The notes: generated by a model not told the origin, from the sequence alone. 64,000 nucleotides of DNA from Rhizobiales bacterium Ga0077524 (GCA_001464755.1 LNDR01000415.1:1-64000), one strand, 5' to 3'. Counted from the stretch's first letter, positions 53,544 to 63,415 are shown. Translations and numbers: made by a program.

Positions 53544-55475
53544 TCACGCCTCTCCGCCAGCAGAGTGCGATGTCCGTCCAGCAAGCCTGCGTAGACCTTC
53601 CACCGACTCCGGATTGACCAGCGAGCTGAGGTCGCCTGCGTCCTGGCCCAGCAGCGCGGCCCTCACCACCCGGCGCATGATCTTCATATTCCGTGTCTTC
53701 GGCAGGTCGCCGCAGAGCACCACCTGCTTCGGTCGGAAGGCGGTGCCGAGACCCTTCAAGACGGCGGCTGAAATCGTGTCGGCAGCGGTGTCCGTGGGCG
53801 CCGCCTCGCGCAGCACGCAGACGCACACGATGGCGGTGCCCTTGACCGGATCGGGCACACCGATCGCGGCCACCTCTTTCACGAGGCCGGTCGACAGCAC
53901 GAGGCCTTCGATCTCGGACGGTCCCGTCCGCTTACCGGCGATCTTCAACGTGTCGTCGGAGCGACCGAGGATGTAGTAGAAGCCGTCCGCATCGCGCATG
54001 GCGAAATCGCCGTGATGCCAGACGTTGGGCCATGTCGACCAATAGGTTTCGATGTAGCGAGCGTCGTCGTGCCAGAGCCCTTGCGTCAGGCCGATCGGCG
54101 CGCGCCGCATGACCAACTCGCCGACCTCGCCGGGCTTGGCCTCCTGCCGCGTGAACGAGCCGGGTTTGATCGGATGCGTGACGACGGAGGTGAGAATGCC
54201 GCCCATCTCAGTGCCGCCAGAGAAGTTGACGATGGGCGTACGCTTCTTGCCGATCACCTCGAACAGCCAATGCCAGGCCTCGGGGGTCCATGCTTCCCCG
54301 GTCGAGCAGAAGACGCGCAGTGAATCGAGATCGTAGCGCCCCGCGTCGAACGACGGGTCGGCCATGAACGTCCGCGCGATCGTCGGCGCGATGCCGAGAT
54401 AGCTGACGCGGTGGTCCGACACGATCCGCCAGATGCGATCGGAGCGCGGATAGTCCGGCGTGCCTTCGGCGAGGACCATCGTGCCGCCCATCAGCGTGGT
54501 CCCGTAGACCAGGATCGGCCCGACCAGCCAGCCCATGTCCGACATCCACAGGATGCGGTCACTCGGCTTGAACTCCATGCAGATGCCAAGATCGAGCACC
54601 GTCTTCACCGGGAAACCGCAGTGCGTGTGCACCACGCCTTTGGGCTTGCCGGTGGTGCCTGACGTGTAGACCAGCAGATACGGCGAGTCGGCCGGCATCG
54701 AGGCGGTCGAGCCGTCGCCTTCCGGACCCTGTGCGACCAGCTCGTGCCAATGATGGTCGACGCCGGGCGTCCAGCTGAGTTCGACATCCGCGCGATGGCA
54801 GACGATGACGTGCTGCAAGCTCGGCACGTCCGCCCGCACCTGATCGACCACGGGCTTGGCCGCGACCACCTTCCCGCGCCGGTACGAGCCGTCGACCGTG
54901 ATCACCGCCTTGGCACAGGCATTGTTGAGCCGCGCGGCAACCGCGTCCGGCCCGAAGCCTGAGAACAGCGGCAGCACGATGCCGCCGATCTTGGGTACGG
55001 CGAGCAACGTCGTCACGGCCTCGGGCACATTGGGCAGGTACATGGCGACGACATCGCCGGTTCCGAGCCCCAAGCGCCGCAGCCCCGCGGCCAACCGGCA
55101 GGCCTCGTCATCGAGCTCGCGGTAGGTTCGGGTCAGCCGCTCGCCATTCTCACCCAGCCATTCGAGTGCGGTTTTCTCGTAGGTCGGCGCCCCACGCCAC
55201 TTGTCGAGGCAATTGAGGGCGACGTTGGTCTCGGCCCCGATGCACCAGCGCGTGCGCTCGATGCCTTGTGAGGTGTCGATCGCCTGCGTGAAGGGCTTCG
55301 TGAAGCGGTAGTCGATGTGCTCGAGCAGCGACCGATAAAACGCCTCTGGCTGGTCGATGGACCAGCGCAGCAGATCATCGTAGTCGGTGCGGCCGCAGTA
55401 TGAGATGAGCTTGGTGAGGTTGGCCTCGGCAACCATCTCGGGCGACGGCATCCAGGCGATCCCATGCTCCGCCAT
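53544..55475 (-). CDS. AMP-forming acyl-CoA synthetase (acetyl-CoA synthetase-like)
   Basis: 643 residues, ANL superfamily. P-loop YTSGTTGKPKGVVHTHCG, aromatic/acyl pocket FSGGTEMGG, hinge region YYILGRSDDTLKIAGKRTGPSEIEGLV, and C-terminal catalytic Lys context KTRNMKIMRRVVRAAL. The size and the W/E-rich N-terminus (LTKLISYCGRTDYDDLLRWSIDQPEAFY) match acetyl/propionyl-type synthetases of the AcsA/PrpE branch, but residues that set chain length are not certain. It activates a carboxylate to acyl-AMP then acyl-CoA. Probably co-transcribed with the frameshifted hydrolase gene 12 bases upstream. Confidence 0.88.
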   Translation of the reverse strand: MAEHGIAWMPSPEMVAEANLTKLISYCGRTDYDDLLRWSIDQPEAFYRSLLEHIDYRFTKPFTQAIDTSQGIERTRWCIGAETNVALNCLDKWRGAPTYEKTALEWLGENGERLTRTYRELDDEACRLAAGLRRLGLGTGDVVAMYLPNVPEAVTTLLAVPKIGGIVLPLFSGFGPDAVAARLNNACAKAVITVDGSYRRGKVVAAKPVVDQVRADVPSLQHVIVCHRADVELSWTPGVDHHWHELVAQGPEGDGSTASMPADSPYLLVYTSGTTGKPKGVVHTHCGFPVKTVLDLGICMEFKPSDRILWMSDMGWLVGPILVYGTTLMGGTMVLAEGTPDYPRSDRIWRIVSDHRVSYLGIAPTIARTFMADPSFDAGRYDLDSLRVFCSTGEAWTPEAWHWLFEVIGKKRTPIVNFSGGTEMGGILTSVVTHPIKPGSFTRQEAKPGEVGELVMRRAPIGLTQGLWHDDARYIETYWSTWPNVWHHGDFAMRDADGFYYILGRSDDTLKIAGKRTGPSEIEGLVLSTGLVKEVAAIGVPDPVKGTAIVCVCVLREAAPTDTAADTISAAVLKGLGTAFRPKQVVLCGDLPKTRNMKIMRRVVRAALLGQDAGDLSSLVNPESVEGLRRLAGRTSHSAGGEA

Positions 55476-55487
55476 CTTGCGCCCTCC

Positions 55488-56335
55488 TCAGGCCTCGAGA
55501 AAGTCTCTCACGGTCTTGATCTGGTTCGCTACGTTCAGCGCTGGCGCGTGCCCGCATCCCTCGATCTCGACGATCTTCGCCTTCGGGCCGCGCACCGTCA
55601 TCTCGCGTGCCGCATCGGGGAGCAATAGATCGGACTCGACTCCGCGCAGTACCAGCGTCGGCGCCGTGATCCGATCCCAGTGCTCCCACTGCTCGTAGTC
55701 GCGCGGATGCACGAACATCTGCCGCACGATGGCCGGGTCGTAATGCGTCGTGATCTTCCCCGATGGCAGCCGCCTGAGCGACGTCTCGGCCATGTGGCGC
55801 CATTGGGCGTCGGTGTGGTGTCCGAACGGCTTGTAGATCGTGCGGAAGTAGGCCTCCAGCTCGGTCACGGTGGCGAACTCGGGTGGGCTGCCGATGTAGG
55901 TCTTGATGCGCTCGTAGGGCGCCTGGGGGAAGGTCGGGCCGATATCGTTGATCACCAATTTACCGATCCGGCTCTTCAGCGTCGTCGCTGCCGCACGAAT
56001 GCCGAGTGACCCGCCCATCGAAGTGCCCACCCAGTGCATTGTCGTGAAGCCGACTGCATCTGCAACCGACGCCGCGAGGCGGGCATAGACGTCGAGGCAA
56101 TAATCCTCGTCCGGCTTGTCGCTCCACTCCGACAGCCCGCGCCCTATGGTGTCTGGGCAGACGATATGGAAACGGTCGGATAAGGCCGACGCGATCGCAT
56201 CGAAATCGCGCCCCGTGCGGGCGAGCCCATCCCCGGCCGTCCCCACTCCATGTAATGGACCTCCCGGCCAAGAGCCTTGACATAGCGCGAGCGGGGCTGG
56301 CCTGCTTGCGTGTCGTGACCGGTCGGGCTCGTCAT
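55488..56335 (-). pseudogene. Frameshifted alpha/beta hydrolase
   Basis: A hydrolase split between two frames. The start is ATG 56335 with GGAG ahead, reading MTSPTGHDTQAG...RSRYVKALGREVHYMEWG. The reading then continues in another frame from GLARTGRDFDAIASALSDRFHIVCPDTIGRGLSEW to the stop at 55488. Homologs normally have MEWG, a strand, then HGLARTGRDFDA. Here the strand and the oxyanion His-Gly are absent, so about 20-30 bases near 56228-56240 seem to have been lost. The elbow GTSMGGS, GVESD and His in GCGHAP remain. Either a true pseudogene or a sequence error in a GC-rich run; upstream of and in line with the acyl-CoA synthetase gene. Confidence 0.75.
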
Positions 56336-56439
56336 GGGGGTCTCCGTCGCGTGAAGGGCACGAAAGTCTCACACGCCATCCCGCATGCTGCCAAGACGCG
56401 GCTGCGATGGCACGAGACCGAGACAGGGAGAGACTGCGC

Positions 56440-57072
56440 ATGCCATACGCGTTCCGGCCGGATCTGAGGGGACGCCTCGCCGGCAACATCGGCGCGTTCG
56501 AGCGGCGCCCCATCGAGGATCCCGAGCTGCGGCGCGCGGGTGTCGCCATCGTCGTCGTGAAGAGCGACACGGGCGACGAGGCGTGCATACTGCTTACGAA
56601 GCGGCCCGAGAGCCTGCGGCGCCATGCCGGCCAGTGGGCGTTGCCGGGCGGGCGCCTTGACGACGGCGAGACGCCGGAGCAGGCCGCGCTCCGGGAGTTG
56701 CACGAGGAGTTGCGCCTCGAACTGCAGCCGGACGCCATACTTGGCATCCTCGACGACTATCCCACCCGATCGGGCTTCCGCATCACACCTGTTGTCGTCT
56801 GGGGCGGCGTGGTGAAGCACATCGACCCCGATCCCGTCGAGGTCGCTTTTGCGGTCCGCATTCCCTTCAGCCAGCTCGATAGCCCGAACATTCCGCGCCT
56901 CAGGCCGACGGAGGAGGGCAAGCCTCCCGTGCTCTCGGCGCCGCTGCCGATCATGGGCAGCGAGGTGTTCGCGCCGACCGCCGCCATGCTCTACCAATTC
57001 CGCGAGGTCGCGATGCGCGGGCTGGCGACGCGCGTCGCCCATTTCGATCAGCCGCGCTTTGCGTGGAAGTGA
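56440..57072 (+). CDS. NUDIX hydrolase, CoA pyrophosphatase-like
   Basis: 210 residues. Intact NUDIX box GGRLDDGETPEQAALRELHEEL: the catalytic REL and EE are present, unlike the NrtR-type protein at 34687. Preceded by LLTKRPESLRRHAGQWALP, the strand-loop typical of CoA-type NudL/YeaB hydrolases; those cleave CoA to 3',5'-ADP and phosphopantetheine. Start ATG 56440 (MPYAFRPDLRG) with GGGAGAG ahead rather than 56407. Six bases ahead of the next hydrolase gene, so likely co-transcribed. Confidence 0.88.
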   Translation: MPYAFRPDLRGRLAGNIGAFERRPIEDPELRRAGVAIVVVKSDTGDEACILLTKRPESLRRHAGQWALPGGRLDDGETPEQAALRELHEELRLELQPDAILGILDDYPTRSGFRITPVVVWGGVVKHIDPDPVEVAFAVRIPFSQLDSPNIPRLRPTEEGKPPVLSAPLPIMGSEVFAPTAAMLYQFREVAMRGLATRVAHFDQPRFAWK

Positions 57073-57078
57073 GAGGCC

Positions 57079-58065
57079 ATGCAAGAGATCAAGCTTGATG
57101 TCGTCGGTGAGGATCTATCCGTCGATCTGGCCCCGTGGGGTCGCATTCACGTGCGCAACAAGCGCCCGGCAGGCGTCGAGCGGTTCGCGGCCGACAAGGT
57201 GGTCATCTTCCAGCACGGCGCCACCTATGGCGGCGAGGCCTTCGACCTGCCCTTCGGCGGCATGTCGTGGATGGACTATGTAGCCGCCCGCGGCTTCGAT
57301 TGCTACTACCTCGACCTTCCAGGATATGGTCGTTCGCAGCGCCCGCCCCAGATGGACGAGCCAGCCGACCGCAGTCCGCCCTTCATGCGTACCCCCGACG
57401 CCGCCGGCTGCCTCGGTGCCGTGGTCGACTTCGTCCGCGCCCGCCGCGGTGTCGGGAAAGTCTGCCTCGTCGGCTGGTCTTGGGGTACGGCGATCACCAG
57501 CTTCTACACGGCCGGCCACAACGACGCCGTCGAGCGCCTGACGCTCTACGCGCCCGTCTGGGATCGGTCGGGCTCGAGCCCATCCGCGATCCATGTCGAA
57601 GGCAAGGTCGGCGCCTATCGCACCGTTGATCGAGAAGCCACGCTCAAGCGCCGCCTCGGCGGCCTCGATGACCGGCAGAAGGTCAACATCATCCCGGCCG
57701 GTTGGTTCGACCAATGGTGGAAGGCTGTCTCTGCAACCGATCCCAAAGGCGGCGGCAAGACCGTCCGCGCCCCGAACGGCGTCGTGCTCGATGGCATCGA
57801 GTATTGGAGCGCCGGTAAGCCTTTGTATGATCCTGCGCGCATCACCGTGCCATTGCTTGTCGTGGTCGGCGAATGGGACCACGATACGCCCCGCTCCATG
57901 GCCGAGACCGTGTTTCCACTCTTCACCAAGGCTCCCTGGAAGCGCCTCTCCGTCCTTGGCGGCGGCACTCACGCCATGCTGATGGAGCGCAACCGCATTC
58001 TCCTGTTCCGCAGCGTCCAGCAGTTCCTCGAGGAGCCGCCGCCGGGGCCGGAGGTCTTGGCCTAG
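57079..58065 (+). CDS. Alpha/beta hydrolase
   Basis: 328 residues. Oxyanion HGATYGGEAFD, strand YYLDLPGYGRSQRP, nucleophile elbow GWSWGT (Ser near residue 134), acid in VVGEWDHDTP, and His in GGGTHAMLME. A cap insertion lies at about 160-235 (KVNIIPAGWFDQWWKAV). Family resembles epoxide hydrolase or C-C hydrolase-like enzymes; substrate unknown. Starts six bases after the NUDIX stop with GAGAGG as ribosome site, suggesting a two-gene operon. Confidence 0.86.
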   Translation: MQEIKLDVVGEDLSVDLAPWGRIHVRNKRPAGVERFAADKVVIFQHGATYGGEAFDLPFGGMSWMDYVAARGFDCYYLDLPGYGRSQRPPQMDEPADRSPPFMRTPDAAGCLGAVVDFVRARRGVGKVCLVGWSWGTAITSFYTAGHNDAVERLTLYAPVWDRSGSSPSAIHVEGKVGAYRTVDREATLKRRLGGLDDRQKVNIIPAGWFDQWWKAVSATDPKGGGKTVRAPNGVVLDGIEYWSAGKPLYDPARITVPLLVVVGEWDHDTPRSMAETVFPLFTKAPWKRLSVLGGGTHAMLMERNRILLFRSVQQFLEEPPPGPEVLA

Positions 58066-58166
58066 GCAGGCCGACGTCCCTATTGTCCTATTCACAACAC
58101 CCCGCGGATGCGGAAAGCTCTCCAAAGCGGCTACCGCCAAGCACACACGTCAGGAATCTGATCGCC

Positions 58167-59234
58167 ATGTCCAAACCCCGCATCGTCATCGTCGGCGCCG
58201 GCGCCGTGGGCGGCTATATCGGCGCGCACATGACCCATGCCGGCCACGACGTCACCATGGTCGACCCCTGGCCCGAGCACGTCCGGACGATGCGCACCAA
58301 AGGCCTCTCCATCTCGGGAATGAGCCCTGCGGAAAGCCTCACCGTGAAGATGCAGGCGAAGCACCTCACGGAGCTGCAGGACCTCGTCAAGGAGCGCGCG
58401 ATCGACATCGCCATCGTTGCCGTGAAGTCCTACGACACCATCTGGGCGACCCACATGATCGCCCAGTATCTGGCGCCACTCGGCTACGTCGTCTCCGCCC
58501 AGAACTGCGTCAACGAGGAGCGCATCGCCAGCGTCGTAGGCTGGGGCAAGACGGTTGGCTGCATGGTCGGCAACAACTTCGCCGTCGAGCTTTACGAGCC
58601 GGGCGCTATCCGGCGCACCATGCCGAAGGACGGCAAAATCGCGACCCTCGAAGCCGGCGAGGTGCACGGACGCATTACGCCGCGTATCGAGCAGCTTGCC
58701 GAGATACTGTCATCGGTCGACAAGGCCCGCGCGACCACCAACCTCTGGGGCGTCCGCTGGTCCAAGCTCTGCGTCAACGGCATGCGCAACGGCGTTTCGG
58801 CTGCGACCGGCCTCGGCGGCAACGCCCGCGACCGCCACGACCGTATCCGGCGCGTTGTGGTCAAGCTCGCCGGCGAGGCGGTCAAGGTCGGCCGCGCCAT
58901 GGGCCTCGACCTCGAGCCCATCGCCAAGATCGATCCCGATCTCTGGGTGCGTGCCACAGATAACGACGCCGCTGCCGTCAAGGAGCTCGACGAACTCATC
59001 CTCGCCGGCACCTCGGGCGCCGCGCGCAGCGACCTCCAGCGCCCGTCCATGGCCCAGGATATCGCCAAGGGCCGCCGCACCGAGATCGACTACATGAACG
59101 GCTACATCGCCGAGAAGGGCCAGGCGGCCGGTGTCCCCGCGCCGACCCACGCGGCCCTCACGCGCATCGTCCGAGACGTCGAGCGCGGCCGTCTCGAGGC
59201 GAAGCCGGAGAACCTGTTCAGCCTGACGAACTAG
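58167..59234 (+). CDS. Ketopantoate reductase-like (PanE/ApbA family) dehydrogenase
   Basis: 355 residues. Rossmann N-domain MSKPRIVIVGAGAVGGYIGAHMTHAGHDVTMVD with GxGxxG; catalytic Lys is expected in VRWSKLCVNGMRNGVSA (K-x3-N). C-terminal helical domain with TEIDYMNGYIAEKGQAAGVPAPTH, the family's conserved closing motif (exact in PanE relatives). It would reduce a 2-oxo acid with NADPH. True PanE is usually about 300 residues, so the longer chain suggests a paralog with a different oxo-acid. Start at ATG 58167, AGGA ahead; track start is upstream. Confidence 0.86.
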   Translation: MSKPRIVIVGAGAVGGYIGAHMTHAGHDVTMVDPWPEHVRTMRTKGLSISGMSPAESLTVKMQAKHLTELQDLVKERAIDIAIVAVKSYDTIWATHMIAQYLAPLGYVVSAQNCVNEERIASVVGWGKTVGCMVGNNFAVELYEPGAIRRTMPKDGKIATLEAGEVHGRITPRIEQLAEILSSVDKARATTNLWGVRWSKLCVNGMRNGVSAATGLGGNARDRHDRIRRVVVKLAGEAVKVGRAMGLDLEPIAKIDPDLWVRATDNDAAAVKELDELILAGTSGAARSDLQRPSMAQDIAKGRRTEIDYMNGYIAEKGQAAGVPAPTHAALTRIVRDVERGRLEAKPENLFSLTN

Positions 59235-59907
59235 CCTGTCTCGGCTGAAGCATCTCGACGAGGTGCTGGCGCACCGCGAGCCTCCTGTTGGCCACGGCGC
59301 TGTCGCGATTCCGCAAGGGAATCATCGTGCTCGCAGCCTTGTGCGTAGACGTTGCGCTCCGGTGCGTATGCCGCTGTCACATTTCGGCGACGACAATACC
59401 CCCTGAAGCCCCGATGCAACAGGCGCCGGCACGTCGGCAGCACGTGCTAGGCGAGAAACACATAACAGATTGAAAAACAAAAGAATATTTGCCAAGGCGC
59501 CGGCTGCGATGCCGGCGCCGGGTGTTGCTCGGCGGCCGATCCGCACCCGGTTGCCCACAAATCGCCAATTGAATGCCTTAAGAATCCGTTGACTCCCATA
59601 CAAACCCATGAGATCCCATGAATGCCCGTCCGCACCGGGCCAAGGGACGCGGGCAGCGGCGCTAGGCACCGAAAGAGGGACGGGGCCTGTGCGACCGCCC
59701 GCTCCCGGCCGGCGCGGACAGGCACAGTGCAGGGGTTCGTCGGGCGCCGGGGGACGTCCGGCGAGCCCCATTTAGTCCAAGGCGGCGAGTTCGAGTTGGA
59801 AAGGTGTTGAGGCCGTGTCGGCCCATGTCAGCCCCGCGCTAGGTCAGTTGTGTCGAGAGGTGCTCCGGCGTTTCCGGAGCGCGTTCAACGAGGCTTGACG
59901 CAAAGGG
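59235..59907. other. Long non-coding stretch ahead of the dcw cluster
   Basis: 673 bases with no convincing gene. Contents: a perfect hairpin GGCGCCGGC-TGCGAT-GCCGGCGCC (59496-59519), with a T-rich stretch on its minus-strand side; a CtrA-like TTAA-N7-TTGA (59578-59592); three MraZ-type repeats (59594-59618); and a 9-bp stem-loop in the mraZ leader (59860-59882). Frames through it on both strands look like shadows. Confidence 0.6.
59594..59618. promoter_or_regulatory. MraZ operator: three TGGG repeats at 10-bp spacing
   Basis: On the minus strand TGGGA-TCTCA-TGGGT-TTGTA-TGGGA, exactly the TGGGN-N5 repeat bound by MraZ in E. coli. Plus-strand NCCCA copies begin at 59594, 59604 and 59614, and a weaker GCCCG lies at the next step. 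It lies about 290 bases ahead of mraZ, which encodes the predicted binding protein. Confidence 0.75.
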
Positions 59908-60426
59908 ATGGACCGCTTTGTCTCGACATTCACGAACAAGATCGACGCCAAAGGGCGGCTCTCGATCCCGGCGTCGTTCCGCGCCGTCCTCGAGCGCGAC
60001 CGCTACACCGGCGCGGCAGGTCCCGGCCTCTATTGCTACCCCTCGCTCGACGCTCCGGCCCTCGATGCAGGCGGCGAGAGGCTTGCACAGAAAATCGATG
60101 GGCTTCTCGGTGGCTTGCCGGATTATTCGGACGAGCGGGACGAACTCGCTGTCGCGCTCTATGGTGAGGCACAGTTCATCGCCATCGACGCGGACGGCCG
60201 TATCGTGCTTCCGAAAGAGCTACGCGCCCGGGTCGGGCTTACCGAAGGTATCGCCGAGGTCGCTTTTGTCGGCTTGGGCGACAAGTTCCAGCTCTGGTCG
60301 CCGGAGCGCTTCGAAGAGCGTCGCGCCAGAGCCCGCGAGAAGGTCCGCCAGCACCGACAGTTGCTTGGCGCGGGGCGTGGTCCACCGCCGGGGTCCGCTG
60401 GCGACGGCGGCGGAGAGCGGGAATGA
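59908..60426 (+). CDS. mraZ: Transcriptional regulator MraZ
   Basis: DNA-binding regulator of the division and cell-wall cluster. Two SpoVT/AbrB-like MraZ repeats: [25 protein letters not shown] at the start and [22 protein letters not shown] in the middle, each with the DxKGR/DxDGR core. 172 residues, with a longer Arg/Gly-rich tail than E. coli MraZ (152). The Shine-Dalgarno is poorly placed (AAAGGG abuts the ATG) and a stem-loop precedes it, so translation may be weak or regulated. Overlaps rsmH by four bases (ATGA). Confidence 0.96.
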   Translation: MDRFVSTFTNKIDAKGRLSIPASFRAVLERDRYTGAAGPGLYCYPSLDAPALDAGGERLAQKIDGLLGGLPDYSDERDELAVALYGEAQFIAIDADGRIVLPKELRARVGLTEGIAEVAFVGLGDKFQLWSPERFEERRARAREKVRQHRQLLGAGRGPPPGSAGDGGGERE

Positions 60427-61478
60427 CGGCGGAGCCGGAGGCCGCTTCGGGCGATAGCGCCCCAGTCGCGGCGTTGCGCCATATTCCCGTTCTGCTCGAC
60501 GAGGTCCTACAGCATTTGGCGCCGTCCGCGGGGTCGCGCATCGTTGACGGCACCTTTGGCGCGGGCGGCTACACGGGCGCCCTGCTCGCGGCAGCGCCCG
60601 ATGTGCGAGTTCTCGCCATCGAGCGCGATCCAGACGCCCTGGCCGCTGGACAGCCACTCGTTGCCCAAGTCGGCGGCCGTCTGACGCTCGTCGCCGGTCG
60701 CTTCGGCGATTTGGCCGACATCGCCAGCGCCAACGCATTCTTGCCGGTCGACGGCGTCGTCCTCGACGTCGGCGTCTCGTCGATGCAGCTCGATCAGGCC
60801 GCACGCGGCTTCTCGTTCATGGCGGACGGCCCGCTCGACATGCGCATGGAGCGCGACGGGTCGAGCGCCGCAACCCTCGTCAACGAGAGCGATGAGGCAG
60901 ATCTCGCCAACCTGATCTTCGCCTTCGGCGAGGAGCGCCAGTCCCGCCGCGTTGCCCGCGCCATTGTCCGCGCGCGCGGTGTAAAACCGATCGAGACCAC
61001 CCGCGAGCTGGCGGCCGTCGTCGAGCGCGCGCTGGGCCGACGCCACGACGACGATCGACACCCGGCCACCCGCACGTTCCAGGCGCTCCGCATCGCCGTC
61101 AACGACGAGCTTGGAGAGCTTGCCCGTGGCCTCGCTGCCGCCGAGCAGATACTGGCGCCCGGCGGCTGCCTCGTCGTCGTCACGTTCCATTCTCTCGAGG
61201 ACCGTATCGTAAAGCGCTTTCTGGCCCGTCGCTCCGGCCGCCTCGGCACCGGTTCGCGCCACGGCCCGCCGATGACGGGAGGCGAGCGCGCACCGAGTTT
61301 CCAACTCGTTAACCATCGACCTGTTACCCCTTCAGATGCCGAGCAAGGCGCGAATCCGCGTGCGCGCTCAGCCAAGCTGCGGGCGGCGATCCGCGCCGAG
61401 GCACCCGCCTGGGAGGCCGAAAGCGCGGCCGAGCTCGGTCTGCCGACGGCTCCCCTGCCGGAGCGCCGCCGGTCGTGA
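60423..61478 (+). CDS. rsmH: 16S rRNA (cytosine(1402)-N4)-methyltransferase
   Basis: Methylates N4 of C1402 in the ribosomal P site using SAM. 351 residues. SAM loop [30 protein letters not shown], then [49 protein letters not shown] and [15 protein letters not shown], all signature blocks of RsmH/MraW. Coupled to mraZ by an ATGA overlap; ftsL follows after 27 bases. Confidence 0.97.
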   Translation: MTAEPEAASGDSAPVAALRHIPVLLDEVLQHLAPSAGSRIVDGTFGAGGYTGALLAAAPDVRVLAIERDPDALAAGQPLVAQVGGRLTLVAGRFGDLADIASANAFLPVDGVVLDVGVSSMQLDQAARGFSFMADGPLDMRMERDGSSAATLVNESDEADLANLIFAFGEERQSRRVARAIVRARGVKPIETTRELAAVVERALGRRHDDDRHPATRTFQALRIAVNDELGELARGLAAAEQILAPGGCLVVVTFHSLEDRIVKRFLARRSGRLGTGSRHGPPMTGGERAPSFQLVNHRPVTPSDAEQGANPRARSAKLRAAIRAEAPAWEAESAAELGLPTAPLPERRRS

Positions 61479-61505
61479 CGTCACGCTTCACGGAGGTCAC
61501 GCGTC

Positions 61506-61772
61506 ATGGGCCGATTTCTTGCCATTGTCGCCAGTCTGATGACGGTGGCCTCGGCTGTGGCGCTGTACGCGCTGAAGCATGACACCCGCCGCCTCGAAGC
61601 CGAGGTGCAAGCGACCGAGCGCGCCATCGAAAAGGCCCAGAGCGACATCGCCGCTCTGAAAGCCGAACGCGCTTGGCTCGGCCGCCCTGAGCGCATTGAC
61701 AACCTCGCCCGCGAGCAGGGCCTCGCCCCGATCCGCCCCGAGCAGTATGGTCGTATCGGGGCCGCCCCGTGA
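61506..61772 (+). CDS. ftsL: Cell division protein FtsL
   Basis: 88-residue bitopic divisome protein. Short cytoplasmic start, membrane helix FLAIVASLMTVASAVALYAL, then a periplasmic coiled coil (TRRLEAEVQATERAIEKAQSDIAALKAERAWLGRPERIDNLAREQGLAPI). FtsL pairs with FtsB and helps activate FtsWI. Sequence conservation is always low; position between rsmH and ftsI makes the call safe. GTGA overlap with ftsI. Confidence 0.9.
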   Translation: MGRFLAIVASLMTVASAVALYALKHDTRRLEAEVQATERAIEKAQSDIAALKAERAWLGRPERIDNLAREQGLAPIRPEQYGRIGAAP

Positions 61773-63415
61773 CGGTCGCGGCGACACGCCGAACCACGGC
61801 CTCGATTCGCCTGCGCATGCTGGCGGTTGCCGGAGGACTGGCGTTCGCGACGCTCGCCGTGACTGCCCAACTGGTACGGCTCGGGACGGCGAGTCTCGGC
61901 GAGACCCGGAGCGCGTCGGCCGAGCCCGTTTCGCGGATCTTCTCGCGTCCCGACATCGTCGATCGCAACGGCCGCGTCGTTGCGACCGACGTCGCCTCGA
62001 GTTCGTTGTTCGCCGATCCGGCTCTCGTTCTCGACCGCGACGAGGTCGCCGAGCAGCTGGCCCGTACCCTTGCCGGCCTCGATGCCAACGAGTTGCGCAC
62101 GCAGCTCGCCGACCGCACGCGGCGCTTCGTGTGGATTCGCCGCGGCCTTGCGCCCGTCGAGGCGCAGCGCGTTCACGATCTCGGTCTCCCCGGCCTCGCG
62201 TTTCGGCGTGAGCCCAAGCGCGTCTATCCGTCGGGCGCGCTTCTCGGGCACATCATCGGTCAGGTCGATCCGGACAATCGCGGCACTACCGGCATCGAAC
62301 GCCACATCGACGATGCCGGCGGCGTCGAGGCTGTGCATGGCGCGGTATCATCGGATGCCCGTCCCGTGCGCCTCTCCATCGATCTCGGCGTACAGCACGC
62401 CGTCGCCAACGAGCTGGCTGCCGCAGCCGACCGCTATCGTGCGTCGGGCGCCGCGGGGCTCGTTTTGGATGCAGCGACTGGCGAGATCGTTTCGGCCGCG
62501 TCCTGGCCGCCGATCGACCCCACCGTCCCCGGCGCTCATCTCGATCCGGCGAGCCCGGATCGCTTGCAGGGCGGTGTCTACGAGCTCGGCTCCATCTTCA
62601 AGGCACTGACCGTCGCGATGGCGCTCGACGACGGCCTCGCCACACTCGACAAAAGCTACGATGTCACCCGGCCGCTCGTCTTCGGCCGCCACCAGATCCG
62701 CGACCTCCATCCCGTGGGACGGCCGCTGACGGTGCGCGACATCTTCATCCACTCGTCCAACGTCGGCGCGGCCATGCTGGCGATGGAAGCAGGCAACTCA
62801 CGCCAGCTCGTCTTCCTCGCACGCATGGGCCTGACCGAGCCTATCCGAACCGAGGTCGGACCGGTGGCGCCTCCACTCCTTCCGCAGCGCTGGGGCGACG
62901 TCGAGACGGCGACCATCGGATTCGGACATGGCCTTGCCGTCGCCCCCCTCCAGTTCGCAGCCGTCATGGCGTCGCTGGTCAACGGTGGCCACCGCGTCGC
63001 GCCTACCTACCTCGCGCGCACGGCCCAGCCACCGCCGACGGTCGAAGGCATTCTCCGCCCCGAGACCAGCGCCGCCATGCGGGAGTTGATGCGCCTGAAC
63101 GTCACGATGGCTCACGGCACGGGGCGACGCGCCGAGGCTCCTGGATACCGTGTCGGTGGCAAGACCGGCACAGCCGAGATGCCCGGCAAGGGCGGCTATC
63201 AGGCGAAGTCGGTCATCTCGTCGTTCATCGGCGCCATGCCGATGGATCAGCCGCGTTATGTGCTGCTCGTCTCCTTGTTCGAGCCGCAGCCGGAGGACGC
63301 CGCGAAGGGCGGTATCACCGCGGGGCTCAATGCGGCGCCGGTGACGGCGGCGATCGTGGCCCGCATCGCGCCGATCCTCGGCGTGCTGCCGCGCAAAATG
63401 GCGGGGGCGCCCTGA
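61769..63415 (+). CDS. ftsI: Peptidoglycan transpeptidase FtsI (PBP3)
   Basis: Septal class B penicillin-binding protein, 548 residues. One N-terminal membrane helix (MLAVAGGLAFATLAVTAQLV), a dimerisation/pedestal domain with IFSRPDIVDRNGRVVATDV and TGIERHIDD, and a transpeptidase domain. Active motifs: SxxK as S275-I-F-K278, SxN as S329-S-N331 and KTG as K465-T-G467. GTG start overlaps the ftsL stop. It crosslinks septal wall with FtsW. MurE follows after 134 bases. Confidence 0.97.
   Translation: MTVAATRRTTASIRLRMLAVAGGLAFATLAVTAQLVRLGTASLGETRSASAEPVSRIFSRPDIVDRNGRVVATDVASSSLFADPALVLDRDEVAEQLARTLAGLDANELRTQLADRTRRFVWIRRGLAPVEAQRVHDLGLPGLAFRREPKRVYPSGALLGHIIGQVDPDNRGTTGIERHIDDAGGVEAVHGAVSSDARPVRLSIDLGVQHAVANELAAAADRYRASGAAGLVLDAATGEIVSAASWPPIDPTVPGAHLDPASPDRLQGGVYELGSIFKALTVAMALDDGLATLDKSYDVTRPLVFGRHQIRDLHPVGRPLTVRDIFIHSSNVGAAMLAMEAGNSRQLVFLARMGLTEPIRTEVGPVAPPLLPQRWGDVETATIGFGHGLAVAPLQFAAVMASLVNGGHRVAPTYLARTAQPPPTVEGILRPETSAAMRELMRLNVTMAHGTGRRAEAPGYRVGGKTGTAEMPGKGGYQAKSVISSFIGAMPMDQPRYVLLVSLFEPQPEDAAKGGITAGLNAAPVTAAIVARIAPILGVLPRKMAGAP

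Noticed and set aside
59496-59519. GGCGCCGGC hairpin as a terminator of the PanE-like gene
   Set aside because: It is 260 bases after that stop and the T-rich flank is on the minus-strand side, where no gene needs it.
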